A stretch of DNA of 64,000 bases from JABGQS01 sp963674545 (GCA_963674545.2 CAXXFB010000001.1:806001-870000), one strand, 5' to 3'; counted from the first letter of the stretch, positions 1 through 9,239 are shown. Translations and numbers: made by a program. The notes: generated from the letters alone by a model not told the origin.

Positions 1-716
1 TATGCAAGCAAAAATCTTCTCGTTTTAAGTCTTATCTGCAACGTTTGTTCAAGATAATCCATAAGCGCTCCCAGAAGCTTTGCTTCGATACCTCCGGGCA
101 GCGATATCTCATCAATATCCTTTGGCATAACAGTCTTCATCATTCTCATTGCCGTCAGCAGCCTTGCGTCCACGCTTATTCCTTCCGAACACTTCCTACA
201 CACAGTACCGCCGTGGCTGACAGAAAACTTTTCTAAGTTATCCGTGCTGCCGCAAAGCACACACTCCTCTGTCTGTGGATATACCCCTTCAATCTGAAGC
301 AGCCTCTGAACAAAATAACACGCAGCCGTCTTTGGCGATACCACATTCATGTCAATAGCATACATAACGTTTACGACAAGCGCAAACAGCTTCTTAGACT
401 CGTTTTCTTCCTGTGCCACCTTCTGGACGACTTCAGAAACAAAGCATGCAGCAGCATAAGCTTCATAGTCATCCTGCATATGTCCGAAACTCTTCTTTAT
501 ATGAACGCCCTTTACGCCGTAGCGTCCGTCCTTTTCATAAAAGCTGTACTCTGCACAGCAGAACTGTCTTGAAGCGCAGAACAGCTTGCTCGTTTGTTTC
601 TTTGCTCCTCTGACTTTTGCGGACATAAGTCCATAGTCCTGCGTCAGCAGCGTAAGCATACTGTCGTTGTCCTTGAAATCCGCCGTTCTTAAAACCAATG
701 CTAATGTCTTTCTCAT
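1..716 (-). CDS. recO: DNA repair protein RecO (3' end cut by window edge)
   Basis: RecO loads RecA with RecF/RecR during recombinational repair. The frame opens with ATG at 714-716 (MRKTLALVLRT), shows the OB-fold-like start with TQDYGLMSAKVRGAKK, and has the four-cysteine zinc site CVLCG...CRKC near residues 160-182. No stop occurs before position 1, so the C-terminus (after about 238 residues) lies outside the window. The gene follows era by 4 bases on the same strand, which is the usual era-recO order in Firmicutes. Identity rests on the motif pattern and the synteny. Confidence 0.9.
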   Translation of the reverse strand, partial: MRKTLALVLRTADFKDNDSMLTLLTQDYGLMSAKVRGAKKQTSKLFCASRQFCCAEYSFYEKDGRYGVKGVHIKKSFGHMQDDYEAYAAACFVSEVVQKVAQEENESKKLFALVVNVMYAIDMNVVSPKTAACYFVQRLLQIEGVYPQTEECVLCGSTDNLEKFSVSHGGTVCRKCSEGISVDARLLTAMRMMKTVMPKDIDEISLPGGIEAKLLGALMDYLEQTLQIRLKTRRFLLA

Positions 717-720
717 AGCC

Positions 721-1605
721 CTACTCGTACCCTAGATCTTTCATTACCCGTCTCGAATCACGCCAGCCAGAGGCCACCTTTACGAACAGTTCAAGATACA
801 CTTTTCTTCCGAAAAGCATCTCAAGGTCTGCCCTTGCATCGCTGCCGATGTTTCCGAGCATCTTTCCGCCTTTTCCTATTATAATGCCCTTATGGCTGTC
901 CTTCTCACACAATATCGTAGCGTACACTTCTGTTATTTCCTTGTCCTGTCTCTCGACAACTTTGTCTACGGTCACGCCCACTCCGTGCGGTACTTCCTCT
1001 TTCAGACGCCTTAGCGCTTTCTCCCTTATCATCTCCGCAGCAATCAGCCGTTCAGGCTGATCGGTATACTCGTCCTCCGGATAAAACCTCGGTCCATCCA
1101 CCAGATAACTCTTAAGGGCTTCCATAAGCCCTCTGACGCCTTCTCCTGTCTTCGCAGATATAACATGAACACTTCCCAGCCCCAGCCCGGAAAGCTCCTC
1201 TACGGCTTTGTCTGCCGCTTCCTGCGCAGCTATGTCTGTTTTGTTTACCGCACCGACTACAGGAACGCTGCCCTGAACCAGTTTTTCAACTATCGACCTG
1301 TCCCTCTCTCCTATGCCAAATTTAGCATCACACACGAACAGCACAGCTTCAACGTCCCTTGCACTGTCCATCGCTGTTTTCACCATATATTCACCCAGCT
1401 TGTTCTTTGGCTCGTGCATTCCCGGCGTATCCAGAAACACCATCTGAAAATCCTCACCGCTGACAATCCCGGCTATCCTGTTTCTTGTTGTCTGCGGCTT
1501 TTCAGATACAATCGCTACTTTAGTTCCTACTATATAATTCATCAGCGTAGACTTGCCCACATTCGGGCTGCCTACTATTGCGATAAAAGCATATTTGTGC
1601 GCCAT
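721..1605 (-). CDS. era: GTPase Era
   Basis: Era is an essential GTPase that binds 16S rRNA and the 30S subunit during maturation. The 294-residue length is normal for the family. G1 is GSPNVGKS at residues 12-19, the switch region has KPQTTRNRI, G3 is DTPGMHEP and G4 is NKTD. The C-terminal KH domain carries the GKGGKMLGNIG loop. Its ATG overlaps the cdd stop by one base (TGATG), so translational coupling within the recO-era-cdd-ybeY-pgpH-phoH operon is likely. Confidence 0.97.
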   Translation of the reverse strand: MAHKYAFIAIVGSPNVGKSTLMNYIVGTKVAIVSEKPQTTRNRIAGIVSGEDFQMVFLDTPGMHEPKNKLGEYMVKTAMDSARDVEAVLFVCDAKFGIGERDRSIVEKLVQGSVPVVGAVNKTDIAAQEAADKAVEELSGLGLGSVHVISAKTGEGVRGLMEALKSYLVDGPRFYPEDEYTDQPERLIAAEMIREKALRRLKEEVPHGVGVTVDKVVERQDKEITEVYATILCEKDSHKGIIIGKGGKMLGNIGSDARADLEMLFGRKVYLELFVKVASGWRDSRRVMKDLGYE

Positions 1606-2000
1606 CAGTCCTCCATTTCCTTGCCTGAAAAGAAATTTGGTAAAAGTTCACTTGCCTTGCTCGTTTCGTTTTCCAGTTCACAGTTCGAAGAAATCACGTC
1701 CATATCCGGTGCAAACTCAACAAGCGCCTGTCTGCATACTCCGCACGGATATGTTATATCAGCAGAATCAGAAGTCACAGCTATTGCCTCAAACTCCTTC
1801 TCCCCCTCCGAAACAGCTTTGAACAATGCAGTCCTCTCGGCACAGCACGTAACGCTGTATGCCGCGTTTTCAACGTTACAGCCGGTGTACACCCTGCCGC
1901 TCTTTCCAAGCAGTGCAGCGCCCACCCTGAAGCTTGAGTAAGGCACATATGCATATGCCTTAGCTTCTTTAGCTTTCTTTAATAGTTCCTCGTGTTTCAT
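1605..2000 (-). CDS. cdd: cytidine deaminase
   Basis: Deaminates cytidine and deoxycytidine to uridine and deoxyuridine for pyrimidine salvage. At 131 residues it is the short homotetrameric type. The zinc site is visible: CAE at residues 53-55 with the catalytic Glu55, and PCGVC with Cys86 and Cys89. The nucleoside-binding segment GCNVENAAY precedes it. The ATG overlaps the ybeY stop (ATGA), and the stop overlaps the start of era. cdd between ybeY and era is the standard Firmicutes arrangement. Confidence 0.96.
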   Translation of the reverse strand: MKHEELLKKAKEAKAYAYVPYSSFRVGAALLGKSGRVYTGCNVENAAYSVTCCAERTALFKAVSEGEKEFEAIAVTSDSADITYPCGVCRQALVEFAPDMDVISSNCELENETSKASELLPNFFSGKEMED

Positions 2001-2416
2001 CTAACATCATACCCCGATCTTTTAAGTATTTCTCTTTGCTGCTGCCTCATGACCGTATCATCCTTCTCCTCCATATGGTCAAACCCGAAAAGATGCAGCA
2101 TAGCATGCGCTGTCAGGAAAGCAACTTCCCGCTCCAGACTGTGCCCGTATTCTTGCGCCTGCGACTGTGCTTTTTCAAGCGATATTGCTATATCGCCAAG
2201 AAATCCTTCCTCCTGCGAAGGAAAAGAGAGCACGTCCGTAGGCTTGTCTATATCACGAAACTGTCTGTTCAGTCCTCTTATATCCTCATCGTCCGTGACT
2301 AGTACAGAAACCAGCTTCTTTGGACCGTGCAGCTTCAAAGCCGCTTTTATAGTTTTTGTTATAGCACGCTTTACCGGCGCTTTTAGCTTCTCTTCACTTG
2401 CAATACTTATCTTCAT
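1997..2416 (-). CDS. ybeY: endoribonuclease YbeY (rRNA maturation factor)
   Basis: YbeY is a zinc-dependent endoribonuclease involved in 16S rRNA 3' processing and ribosome quality control. The 139-residue protein has the family's metal motif H-x3-H-x5-H (His104, His108, His114 in HAMLHLFGFDH) and the upstream TDVLSFP segment. Its ATG overlaps the pgpH stop by 4 bases (ATGA). Diacylglycerol kinase, which often sits between ybeY and cdd in Bacilli, is absent here. Confidence 0.95.
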   Translation of the reverse strand: MKISIASEEKLKAPVKRAITKTIKAALKLHGPKKLVSVLVTDDEDIRGLNRQFRDIDKPTDVLSFPSQEEGFLGDIAISLEKAQSQAQEYGHSLEREVAFLTAHAMLHLFGFDHMEEKDDTVMRQQQREILKRSGYDVR

Positions 2417-4575
2417 TTTTCCTGCCCCGGATATTTCACCCTTTCGTGCAGCACACCTTCATATGTATTATAGAAAGCCTTTGCTATCGTGTTCAGGTCC
2501 CGCCTGTTGAGCGGACACTCATCAAGCTGTCCTTCATTATACCTCTTTTTAATAAGGCCGTTTATCATTTCCTTTACCTGTTCTTTGTCCGGGTCGTCCA
2601 TGCTTCTGACAGCCGCCTCCACGTTGTCCGCCAGCATGACCACTGCAGACTCCTTCGTGCCCGGTTTGCTACCGGAATACTTAAACTTTGCTTCGTCTAC
2701 TTCCTCTGCGTTCTGTTTCGCTTTATAAAGGAAGTATTCGACATGAGTATCTCCGTGATGCTGTGAAATGATCTTCTGCACATCCCTTGGCAGCTTGAAC
2801 TTTTGTGCGTACTCAAGGCCGCTTGTAAGATGCCCTGTTATTATCCTTGCGCTTCTCTCAGGCGGCAGGTCATCATGCGGGTTTTTGTCCTTCTGGTTCT
2901 CCTTGAAATACATTGGGTTGTCAAGCTTACCGACATCGTGAAAATATGCGCCCACCCGGCAAAGCAGCGAATTCGCCCCAATGGCTTCCGCTCCCGCTTC
3001 TGCAAGGTTTGCAGTCAGTATGCTGTGGTGATAAGTCCCCGGCGCTTCAATCGTCAGCCTCTTTAGCAGCGGATGGTTCGGGTTGGAAAGCTCCAGCAGC
3101 TTGGTCGGTGTGGACACACGGAAAACCGCCTCCCAAATGGGCAGTGTGCCTATGACCAATACTCCCGCCAGCAGCGCACTTCCCAAAGCATATGCGCCGT
3201 CCTGCCAGAATTCGTTCCATATGAACTCTACAGAACCAGTCAAGTTTACAACTACCGCTATCACAAGGTTTGCTGCCCCTGCAGCAAGTCCCGAAAGTAT
3301 CAGCGCCGTTCTGTGCCCCGGCTTATATAACATAAACACCGAAACCACACCGCCGACAACGCCCATCATAACTGTTCTCAGCATCACTGCCGAAATAAGT
3401 CCTGAGTTCCACGAACACGCCGCACCTGCGACGAACGCCAGCAGCACTCCAAGTGCAAGAGCGCTCCTTCTTGATACCAGCACGCTTGCCAGCATAGTTC
3501 CGAAGAACACAGGCAGTATCCTGCTGTCCACCCTTGCCAGAGCTACAGCCATCGCCGTCACCAGCACTGTTATAGTTGCTAGTATAAGCAGCTTCCTTGT
3601 ATCCGCAAGAGTCTCGCTCTCAAACTGATACATATATACTCCATACGCTCCGAACAACAGCAGTATGAACAACAGCACTCCTATATACAGCTTATAATCC
3701 GTTCCTTCGCCGCCGATAACGCCAAGGTCGGAAAGCACCTTCATCTGTGCTTCTGTTACGACCTCACCTTCCACTACGACGGTCTGGCTCTGCTTATATG
3801 TTACGGGTACAACGCTCTGCCTTGCGTTCAATATCGCCTGCTGCGTAGCTGCCTCGTCATATATCATGTTTGTCTCAATATACTTATCTACAGGATAAAT
3901 AAGCAGCTTTGCGGTATTCTGTTCATCAACCAGCGCAGATATCCTTATCGCCAGCGCTTCCTTTTCCGTTTCTATGTGTTCGTCTCTTATTCCGTTGCTC
4001 AGCGACTCATTCACCATTGTTTCGACTTCTGTCCCCAGGTTCGCTATCTGGGTTTCGCTCAAGGCCGCCACGGCATATATGAGCTCATCCTCCAGCCCGT
4101 CTGTCATTGCTCTTAGCTGCTGCATCTGTACGTCGCTTAAATAAAACTGCCAGTCCACTTCCGCCGGGTCATACTGCTGCTCCAGAGTCTCTCTGGAAAC
4201 CGTATATATGCTGTCTCTTATCTCACTGTCGATATATTCCTGTTTTACGTACCCCGCAGCCTTTGCAACATCTGCAAAAAACCCGGACACTTCTTCTTTT
4301 ACGGTCTGAGTGATCTCGCCGTTTATGCTATATACGGGTGCGACCTGCGCCTGCGCCTCGTCCATCAGCGCCTGTGTAGTAACTGTATCCGTTATATCTT
4401 TGCTTGCGGTTATAGTAGCCGGCGCCACTGCATCAACAGTTATGTCATACTTCACGGGCGTTACCGACAAAGCGACCAGTCCGAAAACGACCAGTGTCGT
4501 CACGACTCCGATCAGCAGTGCAGCTGCGCTGCTGCGCTTCGATATAGTCCTTCTCTTTTGCATGCGTACAGCCAC
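2413..4575 (-). CDS. pgpH: 7TM HD-domain phosphodiesterase, PgpH/YqfF family
   Basis: By family, a membrane c-di-AMP phosphodiesterase controlling the second messenger that governs potassium and osmolyte balance. The 720 residues show an N-terminal membrane helix (about 20-40), a long extracellular 7TMR-HD region, a cluster of membrane helices (about 290-480) and a cytoplasmic HD domain with the HD pair at His546-Asp547 (FHDVGKL) and QHHGDT downstream. Translation probably starts at GTG 4575, because GGGAGG lies 9 bases upstream; an in-frame ATG at 4563 is the alternative. It sits between phoH and ybeY as in other Firmicutes. Confidence 0.93.
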   Translation of the reverse strand: MAVRMQKRRTISKRSSAAALLIGVVTTLVVFGLVALSVTPVKYDITVDAVAPATITASKDITDTVTTQALMDEAQAQVAPVYSINGEITQTVKEEVSGFFADVAKAAGYVKQEYIDSEIRDSIYTVSRETLEQQYDPAEVDWQFYLSDVQMQQLRAMTDGLEDELIYAVAALSETQIANLGTEVETMVNESLSNGIRDEHIETEKEALAIRISALVDEQNTAKLLIYPVDKYIETNMIYDEAATQQAILNARQSVVPVTYKQSQTVVVEGEVVTEAQMKVLSDLGVIGGEGTDYKLYIGVLLFILLLFGAYGVYMYQFESETLADTRKLLILATITVLVTAMAVALARVDSRILPVFFGTMLASVLVSRRSALALGVLLAFVAGAACSWNSGLISAVMLRTVMMGVVGGVVSVFMLYKPGHRTALILSGLAAGAANLVIAVVVNLTGSVEFIWNEFWQDGAYALGSALLAGVLVIGTLPIWEAVFRVSTPTKLLELSNPNHPLLKRLTIEAPGTYHHSILTANLAEAGAEAIGANSLLCRVGAYFHDVGKLDNPMYFKENQKDKNPHDDLPPERSARIITGHLTSGLEYAQKFKLPRDVQKIISQHHGDTHVEYFLYKAKQNAEEVDEAKFKYSGSKPGTKESAVVMLADNVEAAVRSMDDPDKEQVKEMINGLIKKRYNEGQLDECPLNRRDLNTIAKAFYNTYEGVLHERVKYPGQEK

Positions 4576-4581
4576 AGGCTA

Positions 4582-5556
4582 CTACCTCCCTCTGCTTTTT
4601 TCAAACCTCTCATATGCTTTTATTATATTCTGCACCATCCGGTGCCTTACAACATCTTTATGCGTTAAGTACTGAAAGCTTATACCCTCCACGCCGTCGA
4701 GTATCTCTATGCTCTGTTTAAGCCCGCTCGTCTTCTCTTTCGGAAGGTCTATCTGAGTTATATCGCCCGTTACGACTACCCTCGAGTTCTCGCCGAACCT
4801 CGTTAAGAACATCTTCATCTGCTCGCTGGTGCAGTTCTGCGCTTCGTCCAGCACTATGAAAGCGTCGGAAAGCGTCCTTCCGCGCATATACGCAAGCGGT
4901 GCAACTTCGATAGTGCCTCTCTCGCTTAAGCGTGCAAACGATTCACTGCCCAGGAATTCATACAGAGCATCATAAAGAGGCCGAAGATACGGGTCCACTT
5001 TCGACTGCAGGTCCCCCGGCAGAAATCCAAGGCTCTCTCCTGCTTCAACAGCCGGCCTTGTCAGTATTATCCTCTCTACTTCCTTGTTCTTAAGCGCCAT
5101 AACAGCCATAGCCATTGCAAGATACGTCTTTCCTGTTCCCGCCGGGCCTATACCGAATACGACAGTATTCTCTCTCATTGCCTTGACATAGCGTTTCTGT
5201 CCGATGGTCCTGGATTTCACCTGCCGGCCCTTGTTTGTGATTGCGATGACATCCGCCATTATCTCTTCTATAGCGTCTGCGTTGCCTTCCCGTGCAAGCT
5301 CAACGGCATATCTTATTTTTGAAAGATCTATTTTGTCGTGCCTGCGTATCATCATCAGCAGCTTGTCTACCACTGTCTTCGCAAGCTCCACATCTTCCGG
5401 GCAGCCCGAAATAGCTATATGCGTATTCCTCGATACTATACTTGCTCCCGTTTCCTTCTCTATAGCTTTTGCATTCTCGTCGAATGAACCGAACAGTGCA
5501 ATTATATGCTCAATATTATCTACGTCTATGCCCACTTCTACGTTGTTGTTTGCCAA
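4582..5556 (-). CDS. phoH: PhoH family ATPase (PhoH-like)
   Basis: A cytoplasmic P-loop ATPase of the PhoH/PhoL family, probably linked to RNA metabolism together with YbeY; the exact role is unsettled. Of its 324 residues, the N-terminal 110 form a KH-like region, Walker A is GPAGTGKT at 137-144, and Walker B is VLDEAQN around 236-241. The start is a TTG codon at 5554-5556 with AAGGAG 8 bases upstream. The next gene upstream (nfeD) ends in a terminator, so phoH is probably the first gene of the recO operon. A TATTAT at 5643-5648 could be its -10, but no good -35 is visible. Confidence 0.93.
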   Translation of the reverse strand: MANNNVEVGIDVDNIEHIIALFGSFDENAKAIEKETGASIVSRNTHIAISGCPEDVELAKTVVDKLLMMIRRHDKIDLSKIRYAVELAREGNADAIEEIMADVIAITNKGRQVKSRTIGQKRYVKAMRENTVVFGIGPAGTGKTYLAMAMAVMALKNKEVERIILTRPAVEAGESLGFLPGDLQSKVDPYLRPLYDALYEFLGSESFARLSERGTIEVAPLAYMRGRTLSDAFIVLDEAQNCTSEQMKMFLTRFGENSRVVVTGDITQIDLPKEKTSGLKQSIEILDGVEGISFQYLTHKDVVRHRMVQNIIKAYERFEKSRGR

Positions 5557-5718
5557 ACTCTGCGCTCCTTATAATCACCGGATTTTCTTTCAGTTCAGAG
5601 CCGCTTTTTATTAACATCACAGCCCCGCCGTCCTGTTTTTCTATAATACCATATCCCGTCTTAAAATACCATATAAGCCAGATGGCAGGATGCAAAGAAT
5701 CCAAGAACTAATTGTAAA

Positions 5719-5744
5719 TTAAAAAGGGACTCTTAAAGCCCCTT
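5719..5744 (-). terminator. intrinsic terminator downstream of nfeD
   Basis: On the minus strand, AAGGGGCTT and GAGTCCCTT can form a 9-bp stem (two G-U pairs) with a TAA loop, followed by TTTTTAAT. It lies 27 bases past the nfeD stop and separates that gene from the phoH operon. Confidence 0.8.
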
Positions 5745-5770
5745 GTATGTTCATTTCTGTGTTTTGTCTT

Positions 5771-7057
5771 CTATTCCGCCTTCTCCACAACTATCCTGCC
5801 AGGCGTGTGCTGCACAACAACGACAGTCTCTCCCTTGTTTATATAGTCTCCTGAAGTCAGCACGCTCTGCCGTACTCCGTCTATCTTTGCAACTCCTGCG
5901 GGTCTTAAGTCTGTTATAGCCTCGCCTTTCTTGCCAAGCAGCGTTTCAGTATGCTCGTGGCTCGCATACCCCTGCTCTACTTCCATGTTACCTACAAGCG
6001 ACAGTTTTCGTATGAGCCCAAGTTTTTTGAACAGTTTAAACAACAGCGGCAGCGCTATTATAGCGCCCACCAGCCCTACGCCGAGTATTATCAGAAAGCT
6101 CCTTATGTCTCTCGCCGCAAACAGCAGCCCCGCGCCTATAAACACAAATCCGAGTATCCCGAATATGCCAAAGCCCGGCACCGCTGCTTCGATAGCAAAC
6201 ATAACCAGCCCGGCAACGAACAGTGCGGCGCTCCACCACTCTGCAAATCCGGCAAGGAAGCTCCCGCCAAAATACAGCCCGAAGCATATTATAGACAAAA
6301 CGCCGAATATACCAAAGCCGGGCGTGAATATCTCTATGCCCATACAGATTATCGCAGCCAGAAAAAGTATGCTTGCCACCGCCGTAGATGTCAGGAACTG
6401 CGCCGCCCTTACGGGAAAGCTCATCTGCACTTGAGTGCTCGAATATCCTTCATAGCCAAGCAAACTAAGCGCATCGTTTACGTTCGCAGCCGTTCCGTCA
6501 GATATCCCGAGCTCAAGCGCTTTTGATGCGCCCAGCGTTAAAAGTTCATCTTTGTTCGTCACGCCCTCGATCTGTATGCGTTTATCAGCCATAGCAGCAA
6601 CGACTTGCGTGTCTCTGCCTCTTGCCTCCGCAGCAGACTCAAGAATGCCTACCCATGTCGAGAGCGTCTTCTCGTCGTTCGGTATCGTCTCCGCAGCGCC
6701 TATCACAGCCGAGGGCGACATAACTATATTCTCACACGATATGCTTATCAGCACTCCTGAACTAAGAGCGTTCTGCGTTATATAGCAGTCCACCGGCACA
6801 GTCGCTTCAAGTATCCTCTTTTTCATGTTGTCCGCTTCAAGTATCTGGCCCCCGTATGTATCTATGACCAGTACGACGGGCGTACCGCTGCTTTCGGCGT
6901 CGCTGATCTGCTCGTCGATATACGCCGTCATAGCTGCGTTGACTTCCCCCGTCAGTTCCACCAGCATAACGCTGTCGTCTTCCTGCGCCAGCACTGCGCC
7001 GGACAGCAGAAACAGCACTATCATAACTAGAACCGCCGTGTAAAACACTCTTTTCAT
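5771..7057 (-). CDS. NfeD family membrane-bound serine protease (ClpP-class)
   Basis: Long-form NfeD protein (428 residues from the chosen start) of the SppA/ClpP-like family that acts with flotillin/stomatin-type membrane proteins. Order: a signal/anchor helix (about 1-25), a ClpP-like domain with DTYGGQI and the SSGVLIS nucleophile region, then hydrophobic helices (about 225-345), and a C-terminal OB-fold (NfeD1b) with EAITDLRPAGVAKIDG. ATG 7057 is chosen because GAGGAG lies 10 bases upstream; an upstream in-frame TTG at 7075 overlaps that RBS. The frequent flotillin partner is not adjacent. Confidence 0.9.
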   Translation of the reverse strand: MKRVFYTAVLVMIVLFLLSGAVLAQEDDSVMLVELTGEVNAAMTAYIDEQISDAESSGTPVVLVIDTYGGQILEADNMKKRILEATVPVDCYITQNALSSGVLISISCENIVMSPSAVIGAAETIPNDEKTLSTWVGILESAAEARGRDTQVVAAMADKRIQIEGVTNKDELLTLGASKALELGISDGTAANVNDALSLLGYEGYSSTQVQMSFPVRAAQFLTSTAVASILFLAAIICMGIEIFTPGFGIFGVLSIICFGLYFGGSFLAGFAEWWSAALFVAGLVMFAIEAAVPGFGIFGILGFVFIGAGLLFAARDIRSFLIILGVGLVGAIIALPLLFKLFKKLGLIRKLSLVGNMEVEQGYASHEHTETLLGKKGEAITDLRPAGVAKIDGVRQSVLTSGDYINKGETVVVVQHTPGRIVVEKAE

Positions 7058-7103
7058 AAGATGCACTCTCCTCAAGAGCTATTCTACCATAAAAAAAGGT
7101 ATA

Positions 7104-7134
7104 ACAAAACCCGGAAGCATACGCCGCCGGGCTT
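7104..7134 (-). terminator. probable terminator of rpsU
   Basis: Minus strand AAGCCCGG and CCGGGTTT form an 8-bp stem with one G-U pair, followed by TTGTT. It begins 18 bases after the rpsU stop. The T-tract is interrupted, so strength is uncertain. Confidence 0.65.
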
Positions 7135-7151
7135 ATTTTTAAATTGTTTAC

Positions 7152-7325
7152 TTACCGTCTTCTTTTTCTAGCCGCTTCCGCCTTCTTCTTTCTCTTAACG
7201 CTCGGCTTTTCGTAATGCTCACGTTTTCTAAGCTCTGCCATCGTACCTTCTCTTGCAGTCAAACGCTTAAACCTCTTCAGAGCATTCTCTAAAGACTCGT
7301 TTTCTCCAACTCTAATTTCAGCCAC
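7152..7325 (-). CDS. rpsU: 30S ribosomal protein S21
   Basis: Small-subunit protein near the 16S rRNA 3' end. The 57-residue basic protein starts with GTG (VAEIRVGENESLENALKRF in its first residues), has the family core LKRFKRLTAREG and ends in an Arg/Lys-rich tail (KKKAAEARKRRR). The GTG is preceded by GGAGGGAGGG about 8 bases upstream. It forms its own transcription unit, with a consensus promoter and a leader hairpin upstream and a terminator downstream. Confidence 0.96.
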   Translation of the reverse strand: MAEIRVGENESLENALKRFKRLTAREGTMAELRKREHYEKPSVKRKKKAEAARKRRR

Positions 7326-7353
7326 TAAACTTTACCCTCCCTCCCATACTCCA

Positions 7354-7372
7354 CGGGATTTTATATATCCCG
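7354..7372 (-). promoter_or_regulatory. hairpin in the rpsU leader
   Basis: CGGGAT and ATCCCG pair as a perfect 6-bp stem around a 7-base loop, about 28 bases upstream of the rpsU GTG and just before its purine-rich RBS. It lies inside the roughly 70-base leader expected from the promoter at 7402-7430. A regulatory role (for example autogenous control) is inference. Confidence 0.45.
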
Positions 7373-7401
7373 ACCTTTGGGAGCTTAATAACACATTGTG
7401 T

Positions 7402-7430
7402 ATTATATTAGGCAAATCAAAGATTGTCAA
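7402..7430 (-). promoter_or_regulatory. consensus sigma-A promoter for rpsU
   Basis: On the minus strand TTGACA (7425-7430), a 17-base spacer and TATAAT (7402-7407) match the housekeeping consensus exactly. Transcription would start near 7395. Confidence 0.9.
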
Positions 7431-7531
7431 CCGGGATTTAACTCATTCACAGCCTGTTTCACTCGTAAAAGACACTTTACGTATCTTTGCTGTTGCATCT
7501 GCGCAGTTTTCTTCATTTAAAAAGGACTGTG

Positions 7532-8440
7532 TCAGTTGTTTCCTCTTAAATCCTCTAAAACTTTTTCAAAATATTCCGGCAGCGGCGCCGTAAAGCTCAT
7601 ATCCTGTCCGCTCGATGGGTGCCGCAGCTCCAGTCTGCCTGCGTGCAGAAGCTGTCCTGCGTCGTGCAGCTTTGTCTTCTTAGGCCCGTATACTTTATCC
7701 CCCGCCACCGGACGCTTTATGCTGGCAAGGTGCACACGTATCTGGTGCGTGCGCCCTGTTTTGAGTTCCGCCTCCACCAGCGTATAGTCTCCAAACCGTT
7801 CCAGCACTCTGACAATAGTCGTCGCCTGCCGGCCTGCGTGGTCAACAGCCATTTTCTTTCTGTCTCTTCTGCTTCTCCCTATGGGCTTGTCTATCGTCAG
7901 CTCGTCCTCTTTAATGTTACCGTGTACTACCGCCGTATAAAACCGCTTCGCCTGCTTGCTTGCTATCTGCTCTGCAAGGCTAAGGTGCGCCCTGTCGTTC
8001 TTTGCCACCACCAGCAGCCCGGAAGTTTCTTTGTCTATCCTGTGCACTATCCCCGGTCTTATCTTGCCGCCTATGCCCGAAAGGTCTTTCAAGTGAAAAA
8101 GCAGTGCATTCACCAGCGTTCCTGAATAATTTCCCGGCGCAGGGTGCACCACCATACCCTGCTTTTTGTTTATAACTGCTATGTCCCTGTCCTGATAGAC
8201 GATATCTACAGGTATATCTTCCGGCTCGCTCGAAGCTTCTTCCGGCTCATCAACAATAACGCTGACAACATCGCCTTTTTTGAGCGAGGTGCCCGGCTTT
8301 GCCTTTTCTTCGTTAACAAGAACGCTCTGATCCAATATCGCTTTTTTAATGCGTGAACGGGACATATCCGTCTTCTCGGCAAGATATGTGTCCAGCCGCT
8401 GTGCATTCTCTTCAACATTAAAAATCATTTTATCGCCCAT
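7532..8440 (-). CDS. RluA/RluD family 23S rRNA pseudouridine synthase
   Basis: Isomerises uridines of large-subunit rRNA. The 302-residue protein has an N-terminal S4 RNA-binding domain (about residues 12-75) and a catalytic domain with HRIDKETSGLLV, where Asp136 is the nucleophile. GRTHQIRVHLASI follows, as is normal for the family. ATG 8440 is used; ATG 8428 (MIFNVEEN) is possible because neither start has a strong RBS. In many Firmicutes this gene follows lspA; here lspA is 2.7 kb away, with a small membrane protein and lipA-lplA between. Confidence 0.92.
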   Translation of the reverse strand: MGDKMIFNVEENAQRLDTYLAEKTDMSRSRIKKAILDQSVLVNEEKAKPGTSLKKGDVVSVIVDEPEEASSEPEDIPVDIVYQDRDIAVINKKQGMVVHPAPGNYSGTLVNALLFHLKDLSGIGGKIRPGIVHRIDKETSGLLVVAKNDRAHLSLAEQIASKQAKRFYTAVVHGNIKEDELTIDKPIGRSRRDRKKMAVDHAGRQATTIVRVLERFGDYTLVEAELKTGRTHQIRVHLASIKRPVAGDKVYGPKKTKLHDAGQLLHAGRLELRHPSSGQDMSFTAPLPEYFEKVLEDLRGNN

Positions 8441-8575
8441 GAGCCTATATTATCACCGATAACTTTCTTTATCAACACAGGCGTTCGCCTGCCTACTCTT
8501 CGCATTTTTGCTTTGCTTATACAACAAAAATGATTTAGCTTTATTTAGCAATTAACATCAAACCTATAATAGCAT

Positions 8576-9061
8576 TTAAATATACATAAGCATTTTTTCT
8601 AATATTCTCCTTTGCAAAAAGGTGATCCTTTTTTTGAGACTGATAATTAGTATGATAGTCATAGTGGTAATTAGTATTATCCCAAATATAAATGTCAAAC
8701 GACTAAATACAAACATTCCTCTATTAGCTTTTTCGATTATTCTAAGCAGTGCGTAACCTACTATCACCAATGTAACAATTGAAATAACAATTGGATAACT
8801 TCTTTTTACAGAATTGTATGCCGAAATACCTGCTGCTTTTCTTGCAACTTCAGTATCATGCAATAAAATCGTATGCCTAGCAAGCATAGTTTTTTGCTTT
8901 TCTGGATTTTCAATTAATTTTACGTAATTCAAAGTAATTATTGTAAGAGGAAGTAAGATCGTCAGTATTACCAGCTTTATTGGAACAAAACCACGCCCCA
9001 AAAAATCTCGTATGTAGATTACTATCCCGATAATAAATAATGCGAGTAAAAAATCCCTCAT
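8576..9061 (-). CDS. hypothetical membrane protein
   Basis: I do not recognise this 161-residue protein. It has four hydrophobic stretches (about 3-20, 28-46, 93-110 and 120-143), a loop around residues 48-90 (KQKTMLARHTILLHDTEVARK) and a basic C-terminal tail, so it is probably a small four-helix inner-membrane protein. AGGAGG stands 7 bases before the ATG, supporting a real gene. It is visibly more AT-rich than its neighbours, which may mean recent acquisition. No partner gene is adjacent in the same direction. Confidence 0.6.
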   Translation of the reverse strand: MRDFLLALFIIGIVIYIRDFLGRGFVPIKLVILTILLPLTIITLNYVKLIENPEKQKTMLARHTILLHDTEVARKAAGISAYNSVKRSYPIVISIVTLVIVGYALLRIIEKANRGMFVFSRLTFIFGIILITTMTIILIISLKKRITFLQRRILEKMLMYI

Positions 9062-9239
9062 CAGTTTACCTCCTCTACCAACCTATATAGTCAGATGCCG
9101 CCAGCCAATCCCTGTAAGCATAGATTAACATCAATATCTTCCATATTATTTTCAATTTTATTTCTTCCATTGTAGCATAATTCTTCCTTCATATGCATTC
9201 ATTCTTATACGAAAGTTTACATTAGCATTTGCATAACGA

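Noticed and set aside
5516..5704. 62-residue minus-strand frame overlapping the phoH start
   Set aside because: It overlaps phoH by 41 bases, has no clear RBS, matches no family (not YqfC-like) and lies in the phoH leader.
8478..8491. caggcgttcgcctg hairpin after rluD-like gene
   Set aside because: The stem is neat but lies upstream of the rluD-like start and has no T tract in either direction; kept only as a possible structural element.
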